The position numbers and the translations under genes are program-made. Positions 57,136 to 63,787 of a stretch of 64,000 bases of DNA are shown one piece after another (the first letter of the stretch is position 1; each line of letters opens with the position of its first letter). The notes below the pieces were generated by a model, which saw nothing but the letters and a program-made list of their open reading frames with translations, did no database searches and was not told the DNA's origin. This DNA is from Colwellia maritima (GTDB taxonomy: Bacteria > Pseudomonadota > Gammaproteobacteria > Enterobacterales > Alteromonadaceae), in assembly GCF_022669015.1 (NCBI RefSeq), contig NZ_JAKKSL010000001.1, positions 1,532,059 through 1,596,058 on the forward strand, given 5' to 3'.

Positions 57136-58897
57136 TTATGACGTAGCCCAAACAGCCATATCTCTAACTCTTTGATAATCTTCTACTGTTTCATCAAAAC
57201 CTTGTTCTTTAATATTTACCTTGAACGTTATCCAATCATTAGTTGCCTTAGCCTCAAGCGAAAGATGCTGCTCTATTGCTCCTTTTTCCCACAACCAATA
57301 ACCATTTTGCTTTAACTTTTCATGTACTCTTGAAATCAGCTCCTGTGAAGCAACTTCACTGGCAAATAGTTCATAAGCGATATACGCCTTCCTAGCTCCT
57401 GTTCTTTGAGGCAAATTACTTCCGTCTAATTCAAAGTTGTTTCTAAGTGCAGATTCTGCCAATGCTTGTTTAACATTAACAATATCAACGTCATCCTCTG
57501 CAATTAAGTCAGCATTAACTGCCGTTGTAAATGCGTAATCAATATCGACTAGAGCTTTAAATGGGATTCCAATTCTTTGTAAAATCTTTCCCATTTTATG
57601 AATGCCTCGGCAACCATCCGCAATAACTAATGCTGTTTTATGGGCACTGAAACTTCTTTCACATGCTTTAAAAAGTTCAGGTAAAACGGATTGTTCTGTA
57701 GCACCCTCAGCAATTAAGACTCTGTCAGCAAATAGAATTTGATTCATATTGTATATTTCAAAGAGAATACGAGCTTGGTTCAAATTCCCCTCTATTTCTT
57801 CTTGTATTGCTTCAGCTATACGTTCTGTTACTAAAGTATTTCCACCAACATTTTTTCTCACAATATTCGTGTATGGAACATCTTCTTGCTCAACCATTAG
57901 TGATGAGTGAGTTGAAAAAATGACTTGGTAATTGATTGTTGAAAGTGTTTTTAGGGCATCTCTTACAAGCTCTATTGCTTGTGGATGAAGATACAATTCA
58001 GGCTCATCAATTAATAAAAGAGTCGTTTGACCAGAAGCAGTTTGTGTTTGTACTTCAGCTAACAATCTAATTAATGCCATTTGTATTGAACGCTGAGCAC
58101 CATGACCAAGAGAGTCTACGTCAGCAATATCTCGGCCTTGCTCTTGAACTTTAACAGTTCCATCTGTAAACAATTTAGCTAATGAGGGGGTTGGGACATG
58201 AACCTTAAGTGAGATTCCCGGGAAAAAATCCTGAACTTTTTCGCTAGCTATTTGATCAAATTGATTTAACGATTCGCCTTTCAGTGCCATCAAAATTAAG
58301 CCTTCTACTTATAGTATCAAGCGCATCAACAAGTTCGTGCTGTTCGTTTTCTATTTGGGAACTTAATTGCTGTAAAAGCTTGCCTATGGTTGAAGTGGTT
58401 TTAAATTTTGAAACATCGTCAGTAGCATTATCCATAGATTGGACAAAAATCGGTTCAGGAAATATGTCATGCATTGCTTCCTGAAGACCATTAGGGTTAA
58501 CACTCCATTCCCATTCATCTTCATCATTTTCACCACCGACAGAAACATAGAGTTTTCTTAGCCCTTTGGCTCCGCCGGGAGATCTTTGCTCCATCCGTAT
58601 GTAAAGAGACTCCTCATTGATGAATGGGCTAATGCTTTCACTATGATTATCATCTATTGAATCGAGAAGTGCTTGGCTTATTCCTGATATTTTTGCTGTA
58701 ACTAATATTTTTTCTTCGATATTAGTAAAGTCTTTATCTTGTAAACCTGTAGGTCTAAGAAACCATTTTACAGCTTTTAATATATTTGATTTACCTGCAT
58801 TGTTATAGCCTACAAGCGGTGCGTATGATTCAAAATTTAAGAATACATCTTCACATGAGCGAAAGTTTCTAATTCTTATCCAATCAATTTTATGCAT
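57136..58897 (-). CDS. OLD-family ATPase/TOPRIM nuclease (one frameshift)
   Basis: About 587 codons. The N-terminal SMC-like ATPase has Walker A LVGYNNAGKSNILKA, then after a shift near 58270 (GAAAGGCGAATCG) the signature/Walker B LLLIDEPELYLHPQAI and H-loop FSTHSSLM. The C-terminal TOPRIM domain has ADRVLIAEGATEQSVLPELF (catalytic Glu) and ALVDIDYAF (Asp-X-Asp). Relatives include phage P2 Old and the Gabija subunit GajA, both anti-phage. No UvrD-like helicase partner is next to it, so a stand-alone OLD is more likely than Gabija. It forms its own cassette (TTACATGGCT...AGCCATGTAA). Repeat R2 is directly upstream. Confidence 0.85.
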
Positions 58898-58938
58898 TTA
58901 ATCTATCCTTGAATGCCAAGCTCATGGAGCCATGTAAC

Positions 58939-59216
58939 AGCTATATTAGAAGGATGAATATCATGTTTAAACACGACATTGATCCTTCTATCATGTAAAT
59001 TTAAAAATCTACAATACTCCAATTACCTCTACTCATCAATGAGTTAATCATAATTCCGTTAACTGGTTGACGAGTGAAAGATTAGTAATAATCTTTTTTC
59101 ATGCAAATTACATAATCTTCGACTTTAGTGTATTTATGCACAGTCAACAATAAATTAAACAATCACAAAACATCTCAACTAAAAAGAAGGTTTATCATGG
59201 GTGGCCTGATAAGTTT
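58939..59216 (+). repeat. Repeat R, copy 2
   Basis: 278 bp, same layout as copy 1: hairpin, mini-ORF MFKHDIDPSIM at 58963-58998, second stem with one mismatch, terminator AAAGATT...AATCTTT (59077-59099), and start codon 59197. It ends CCTGATAAGTTT and runs not into intron sequence but into a perfect hairpin TTTTAGCTACC TAAC GGTAGCTAAAA (59214-59238). Confidence 0.85.
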
Positions 59217-59285
59217 TAGCTACCTAACGGTAGCTAAAAGAACACTACTGTCTATTGACGCGAGATGGGCTCATATGTGTTATGT
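59214..59285 (-). other. 3' end of HNH cassette: R'' box and hairpin, possible attC
   Basis: On the minus strand ACATAAC (with the TAA stop of the HNH gene) complements the cassette start GTTATGT. About 55 bases on, CG^TTAGGT lies in the loop of an 11-bp perfect hairpin. I cannot find paired inner arms between them, so the attC is atypical or degenerate. Confidence 0.45.
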
Positions 59286-59912
59286 GATTGTGCATTCATA
59301 GAATATTTTCTTAAGTTGTGCCACTGAAAGAAGTTTTGTGCCCCTATGAAGCATACGGTGGCAATTTGAACAAACTAGCGCAATGTCAGAGACCTTTGTT
59401 TTCTCTTTACCATCTAGCATTGAAACAGGCTTAGTATGGTGCCCCTCTATAAACCCATGACCTCGCTCACCATATTGTTGCTCGAAATCTAAAGTGCAGA
59501 CATCACATTCAAGCTTTCCGGTATCGGCAAGCCTTTTTGCCTTTGCTTTCTTTGTGATTTTACTGTCCCGCTCAAGATAACGATGTTGTTTGAATTTCGC
59601 TGAGCCCTCTGGGAAATCTGATTCATCATCTTCGCTAACAATTTCATGCTCTGCCTCTCCTCGACGGTCAATTACCTCATAGTCCCGTGCTTGGAAGAAG
59701 TTCTTAGCTTCTACAGCATTGAAATCTGCAGCCGGATACTCATCTCCAGTTGCGAATAATGTCGCCAATGAAACAACGTATTTTGGTGGGTAACGCTTTC
59801 CATTGAGAACAAGATCATAATGAACTGAGTTCCGTTCAGTAGGCACACCATCACGGTCAATTTTCGATGCAGCTTGAAGAAAGTGATCTTTTGTAAGCCC
59901 TGACGGAATCAT
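59280..59912 (-). CDS. McrA-like HNH endonuclease with N-terminal modified-DNA-recognition-type domain
   Basis: 210 residues. The N-terminal ~75 residues (GVPTERNSVHYDLVLNGKRY then PPKYVVSLA) resemble the N-terminal head domain found on ScoMcrA-type and other restriction HNH proteins. The C-terminal HNH domain has zinc cysteines CDVCTLDF and CSNCHRML, catalytic GFIEGHHTKPV, and LVCSNCHRMLHRG. Probable role: type IV-like restriction of modified or incoming DNA (inference). Good Shine-Dalgarno (GAGAGAGAAAC). Cassette start TTATGTTATTG; repeat R3 directly upstream. Confidence 0.82.
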   Translation of the reverse strand: MIPSGLTKDHFLQAASKIDRDGVPTERNSVHYDLVLNGKRYPPKYVVSLATLFATGDEYPAADFNAVEAKNFFQARDYEVIDRRGEAEHEIVSEDDESDFPEGSAKFKQHRYLERDSKITKKAKAKRLADTGKLECDVCTLDFEQQYGERGHGFIEGHHTKPVSMLDGKEKTKVSDIALVCSNCHRMLHRGTKLLSVAQLKKIFYECTIT

Positions 59913-59934
59913 GTTTCTCTCTCAATAACATAAC

Positions 59935-60211
59935 AGCTATATTAGAAGGATGAATATCATGTTTAAACACGACATTGATCCTTCTATCATGTAAATTTAA
60001 AAATCTACAATACTCCAATTACCTCTACTCATCAATGAGTTAATCATAATTCCGTTAACTGGTTGACGAGTGAAAGATTAGTAATAATCTTTTTTCATGC
60101 AAATTACATAATCTTCGACTTTAGTTTGTTTATGCACAGTCAACAATAAATTAAACAATCACAAAACATCTCAACTAAAAGAAGATTTATCATGGGTGGC
60201 CTGATTAGTTT
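59935..60211 (+). repeat. Repeat R, copy 3 (joined to a short intron remnant)
   Basis: 277 bp. The mini-ORF MFKHDIDPSIM is at 59959-59994, terminator AAAGATT...AATCTTT at 60073-60095, second start codon at 60192 followed by GGT GGC CTG ATT AGT TTC TAG. Nearly identical to copy 2 through the terminator and to copies 1 and 4 at the 3' end. Confidence 0.85.
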
Positions 60212-60430
60212 CTAGCGCTGAGCTGTGGTTCGACAAGGAAAGGGGTATGGCGAAGTGCGAAAACCAAAGGGATAAATCAGGCATTAAGCAACGAGGATTT
60301 AGCTAATGCAGGTTTAGTATCACTTAGGGATATCTGGATCAAAATCCATCATGGTTAATGAACCGCCCTGTGCGGAGCCGCATGCAGGGTGGTGTGGGGG
60401 CCGGAGGGTAGAAACCTCCGGCTACCCGAT
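60212..60430 (+). mobile_element. Group IIC-attC intron remnant, copy 3
   Basis: Corresponds to the last ~220 bases of copy 2 (from CTAGCGCT near 56905 to CTACCCGAT), with small changes. Contains the end of the maturase ORF and domains V and VI. The 3' exon TTATATGCCA is the R'' box of the 89-residue-protein cassette. Confidence 0.78.
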
Positions 60431-60700
60431 TTATATGCCATTTTTAAGATGATTATATTTTTTAATAAATATTCTTAGAAATACAGCACCTATTATTCCA
60501 TACACTATTAAACTAGCATAGCTACCAAAAACAGGGGAAAAAACTAGAACAATAAAAACAGCAAAGAATAATATTAAACCAAAGCCTCCACCTGATGGCT
60601 TTAATAGTGTGGGATCTGCAACAAAGAAAATAATAGCAAAAGAAAAGCTTAAAATAGCAAAGGCCAAATACCCATAAACAGTAGTTTTATGATAATTCAC
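60431..60700 (-). CDS. Small membrane protein of an integron cassette
   Basis: 89 residues from GTG 60700, which follows AAGGAGG at ideal spacing. A longer upstream reading would run through the attC site and is rejected. Three hydrophobic stretches: TVYGYLAFAILSFSFAIIFF, GFGLILFFAVFIVLVFSPVF and SLIVYGIIGAVFLRIFI. The stop TAA lies inside the R'' box GGCATATAA. No family recognised; GC is low and hydrophobicity high, common in cassette genes. Confidence 0.65.
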   Translation of the reverse strand: MNYHKTTVYGYLAFAILSFSFAIIFFVADPTLLKPSGGGFGLILFFAVFIVLVFSPVFGSYASLIVYGIIGAVFLRIFIKKYNHLKNGI

Positions 60701-60716
60701 TATTGGAGCCTCCTTG

Positions 60717-60775
60717 GCATATAACGCTTCAATCAGCCGACGCGTTAGCGGTCGGATGCATTGATTTGTTAGGCT
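60717..60775 (-). other. attC site of the 222-residue-protein cassette (intact, short type)
   Basis: Minus strand: GCCTAAC (R''), AATCAATGCATCCGAC (L'' arm), GCTAACGC (loop), GTCGGCTGATTG (L' arm), GCG^TTATATGCC (R'). This is the common ~58-base attC form of marine and environmental integrons. The gene's last codons are read from the site, giving the tail KSMHPTANASAD seen on many cassette proteins. Confidence 0.9.
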
Positions 60776-61397
60776 TTTCTTCGATACTGGCAGGGTGGTT
60801 GTTGTCCTCACCCCATATAAAATAGGCATTTGAAGACGCAGCTAATAGCCCGACTACCAAGACAAAGATAGCAAGATACTTGGCCATCCTGTAATTAAGC
60901 TCGCCAGATTTTACTCGCTTCCACTCATGCTTTAGGAGAGGTTTACTTACTTCCCTCAAAGGTTCACAAGCCTTTCTCGCTTCTGCCAATTCGTTCTTAT
61001 GGTAGTGCTCTCGGGTTTTATAAAGCGCCGCTAAAAAGGCGTCATTTAATAGTTTACCTTTAGTATTTTTCTCACTATCATTAATTCGAAAAATTATGTC
61101 ATTGTATGATTCGTTGACCCTTGCATATATTTCTTCCACATCTCGGGCCATCTCAAATTTATCACGCTTGTCTTCAGAGCGCGCCGAATAATGAATATAC
61201 AGCGTAGACAGATATGTCAGTGATGAAATGTATCGCGCAATCGAATTTCTGAGCGAATTAATCCACTCCTGCCTGAATTCAGATATTTTATTTTCTTTCG
61301 ATGCCACAAGGTTTGTGAAAGCAAAATATCCCGCAATTAAAGCAGCAAACATTGCCCCCAATAAAACAATAGCGTTTTTTCCTATTACTGCATCCAA
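60729..61397 (-). CDS. Two-helix membrane protein of an integron cassette, unknown
   Basis: 222 residues. An N-terminal helix IVLLGAMFAALIAGYFAF is followed by about 130 residues of charged helical sequence (probable coiled coil: EFRQEWINSLRNSIARYISS onwards). A second helix YLAIFVLVVGLLAASSNAYF lies near residue 180. The C-terminal NKSMHPTANASAD is translated attC and probably carries no function. Cassette start TTAGGCTTTCAAGGAG gives the Shine-Dalgarno (AAGGAGAAC) before the ATG. Not recognised. Confidence 0.65.
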   Translation of the reverse strand: MDAVIGKNAIVLLGAMFAALIAGYFAFTNLVASKENKISEFRQEWINSLRNSIARYISSLTYLSTLYIHYSARSEDKRDKFEMARDVEEIYARVNESYNDIIFRINDSEKNTKGKLLNDAFLAALYKTREHYHKNELAEARKACEPLREVSKPLLKHEWKRVKSGELNYRMAKYLAIFVLVVGLLAASSNAYFIWGEDNNHPASIEEKPNKSMHPTANASAD

Positions 61398-61422
61398 TCT
61401 ACGTTCTCCTTGAAAGCCTAAC

Positions 61423-61700
61423 AGCTATATTAGAAGGATGAATATCATGTTTAAACATGACATTGATCCTTCTATCATGTAAATTTAAAAATCTACAATA
61501 CTCCAATTACCTCTACTCATCAATTAGTTAATCATAATTCCGTTAACTGGTTGACGAGTGAAAGGTTAGTAAAAACCTTTTTTCATGCAAATTACATAAT
61601 CTTCGACTTTAGTTTGTTTATGCACAGTCAACAATAAATTAAACAATCACAAAACATCTCAACTAAAAAGAAGATTTATCATGGGTGGCCTGATTAGTTT
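61423..61700 (+). repeat. Repeat R, copy 4
   Basis: 278 bp. Its 42-nt hairpin (61432-61473) is the most symmetric, with CATGTTTAAACATG at the centre. The mini-ORF is at 61447-61482 (codon 4 is CAT, synonymous with CAC of copies 2 and 3). Terminator AAAGGTT...AACCTTT at 61561-61583; second start codon 61681. It is followed by two more partial copies of its terminal motif, CCTGATTAGTTTTT and CCTGATAAGTTTTAG. Confidence 0.85.
61447..61482 (+). CDS. Conserved 11-codon mini-ORF of repeat R, copy 4
   Basis: MFKHDIDPSIM, Shine-Dalgarno AGAAGGA. The His codon differs synonymously from copies 2 and 3. Weak evidence of coding constraint, since the change also improves the hairpin. Confidence 0.4.
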   Translation: MFKHDIDPSIM

Positions 61701-61731
61701 GCCTGATTAGTTTTTGCCTGATAAGTTTTAG

Positions 61732-61750
61732 TTTTTAAAGTAATTGTTAG
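61732..61750 (+). repeat. Right copy of 19-bp direct repeat flanking the island
   Basis: TTTTTAAAGTAATTGTTAG, identical to 53980-53998. Preceded by ATAAGTTTTAG. Confidence 0.8.
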
Positions 61751-61782
61751 TTATCGCAAGATGAAATTGGAGGTTAGTGTGG

Positions 61783-63723
61783 TTAAGTTACCATTAATAC
61801 TTCTTTTTTAACTTCTTCTTTAACGTCTCCTTTACTATCAGCCGCTCTTACTGTTTCAGTTTTTTCATTAATAAGGTTAGGTTGATATTCTAAAGGAAAA
61901 TCTTTAAGTAGTGCTTTTATTTTAGATACATCTTCATCACGCATAGCATCGGTTAATTGAGTTATCATTTTGGCTACATCAGGCCAAAACAATGAAAATT
62001 CATTAGCCTTTAGAATACGTTTATGAAACGTTTTTTTAGGCTGATTACCAATTAATAACTCTTCATATAGTTTTTCACCAGGTCTTAACCCTGTATATTT
62101 GATGGCAATATCACCCTCAAGGTTTTTCTCATCCCTTATTGTTAATCCCATCAAGTGTGTCATTTTATAGGCTAAATCGACTATTTTGACGGGCTTACCC
62201 ATATCTAATACAAATACATCGCCCCCAGTCCCCATCGCTCCTGCTTGTAACACGAGTTGAGCTGCTTCTGGAATGGTCATAAAATAACGTATGATTTCTG
62301 GGTGGGTAATGGTGATGGGACCACCATTTTTAATTTGTTTTTTAAATAATGGTACAACAGAGCCAGAAGAGCCTAAAACATTACCAAACCGCACCATAAC
62401 AAAGCGCGTACTGTGATCTTTTTTAGCAAGTGCTTGTAGTACTAATTCAGCTAAGCGCTTAGTTGCTCCCATAACATTGGTGGGACGTACCGCTTTATCC
62501 GTTGAAATAAGCACAAAGGTTTCTACTTCACAATAAATTGCTGCTTGCGCAATTTCATAGGTACCCAGTACATTGTTTGTAATGCCGGCAATTACATTGT
62601 GTTCAACCATAGGTACATGCTTATAGGCGGCAGCATGGTATATGGTTTGTACTTTATATTTATTAAAGATATGGCTCATTAACATGCCATTTTGTACGTT
62701 ACCAATTAATGGCTCTACTACTAGATGGTTTTGATTGTCCGATAATAATTCAAGGAGTTCTTGATGGATTTCATAGAGAAAAGCTTCAGATACATCAAGC
62801 AATACTAATTTGCCGGGATTATGTTGTACTATTTGGCGGCAGAGCTCTTTTCCTATAGACCCGCCTGCACCTGATACCATAACCACTTTATTGGTTATAT
62901 TAGCTGAAAGTAGCTCGGGTATTGGTTTCACAGCTTGGCGACCAAGTAATTGATCTACAGATACTTCTCGTAATTCATCTATGGTCCGTTTGCCAGAAAC
63001 AATATCTGACATGTTAGGAATGATTAAAAGTTCAAGTGCAAAAGGTTCAAGGGAGGCTAAAATTTGCTTTAAGCGTATGGGATCTACTTCTGGCACGGCA
63101 ATGAGTACTTTAAATTGTCCGTATTTATTAACTAATTGATTGATTTTAGTGTGGTCAAAAACTTTTAAGCCTAGTACGTTGCGGTCTTGGTAGCGTTTTT
63201 TCTCGTCTATAAACGCCAGAGGTTGATATTTGTTGCCTAATGAAAGGGCATGAACGAGTTGGCGACCAGTATTACTAGCGCCATAGATCACTACTCCTTC
63301 TCGTTGAGCAAACCAATGTTGATCTACGATAAAGCCAATCAATGCTCTCGCTCCTGCAATCATGATACTCGTCATCACTAAAAATATCAGAGGGACAGAT
63401 AACGGAACAAAGGCATTAAACGCAACACCTGCCATATAAAACATAATGGTACTTATGATTAATAAGCTTTGGATACGTAAAAATGATTTCGCATTGAAAT
63501 ACCGCACAACAGAGCTATAAATATCAAAGTAATAAAACAAGGTTAGGGTGAACACAGTGACAACTAAGAATACTGATATTTCTTGTAAAGAAATATCAAT
63601 GCCCTGAACTCCTACTCGGATAAAGTAAGCAAGAAAAAATGCGGAAAATATTGCTAGTAAATCATAGGTTAATAGTACTAATAATTTAATACTGCTTGGG
63701 ATTAAATCTATTCGTCTGATCAT
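61783..63723 (-). CDS. WbpM/CapD-type nucleoside-diphosphate-sugar 4,6-dehydratase
   Basis: Membrane-bound NDP-HexNAc 4,6-dehydratase of O-antigen/capsule synthesis. 646 residues from ATG 63723. Four hydrophobic N-terminal segments are followed by a first Rossmann-like domain (VVIYGASNTGRQLVHAL). The catalytic SDR domain follows, with VVMVSGAGGSIGKELCRQIV, HAAAYKHVPMVEHN, STDKAVRPTNVMGATKRLAE and RFGNVLGSSGSVVPLFKKQI. The C-terminal ~40 residues are charged and variable. The neighbouring aminotransferase would act on its 4-keto product. The cassette island ends about 30 bases beyond its stop. Confidence 0.92.
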   Translation of the reverse strand: MIRRIDLIPSSIKLLVLLTYDLLAIFSAFFLAYFIRVGVQGIDISLQEISVFLVVTVFTLTLFYYFDIYSSVVRYFNAKSFLRIQSLLIISTIMFYMAGVAFNAFVPLSVPLIFLVMTSIMIAGARALIGFIVDQHWFAQREGVVIYGASNTGRQLVHALSLGNKYQPLAFIDEKKRYQDRNVLGLKVFDHTKINQLVNKYGQFKVLIAVPEVDPIRLKQILASLEPFALELLIIPNMSDIVSGKRTIDELREVSVDQLLGRQAVKPIPELLSANITNKVVMVSGAGGSIGKELCRQIVQHNPGKLVLLDVSEAFLYEIHQELLELLSDNQNHLVVEPLIGNVQNGMLMSHIFNKYKVQTIYHAAAYKHVPMVEHNVIAGITNNVLGTYEIAQAAIYCEVETFVLISTDKAVRPTNVMGATKRLAELVLQALAKKDHSTRFVMVRFGNVLGSSGSVVPLFKKQIKNGGPITITHPEIIRYFMTIPEAAQLVLQAGAMGTGGDVFVLDMGKPVKIVDLAYKMTHLMGLTIRDEKNLEGDIAIKYTGLRPGEKLYEELLIGNQPKKTFHKRILKANEFSLFWPDVAKMITQLTDAMRDEDVSKIKALLKDFPLEYQPNLINEKTETVRAADSKGDVKEEVKKEVLMVT

Positions 63724-63787
63724 AACGGTACACACTTAACTTATTGTGAAAATATTGTTTTTCACTTTTATTATTATTATTATTTGT

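Larger units (their letters stand above)
54204..61422 (-). other. Integron-type gene cassette array without a visible integrase
   Basis: Six leftward cassettes. Reading the minus strand, each begins just after G^TT and ends in a box complementary to its own first bases. The starts are TTAGTTTTAC (BrnTA), TTAGTTTACC (DUF4238), TTACATGGCT (OLD), TTATGTTATTG (HNH, one mismatch), TTATATGCCA (89-aa protein) and TTAGGCTTT (222-aa protein). This self-complementarity is the R'/R'' signature of integron cassettes. Two attC sites are intact and three are interrupted by intron remnants. All genes have one orientation and unrelated functions. No intI is in the window, so this is a CALIN-like element or the distal part of an integron. 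Confidence 0.8.

Noticed and set aside
57136..58897. Gabija system
   Set aside because: The OLD protein resembles GajA, but no UvrD/GajB-like helicase gene is next to it; the neighbours are separate cassettes.
60431..60829. A 132-residue version of the small cassette protein
   Set aside because: The first 43 codons would be read through the attC site and the end of the previous cassette; GTG 60700 has a proper AAGGAGG.
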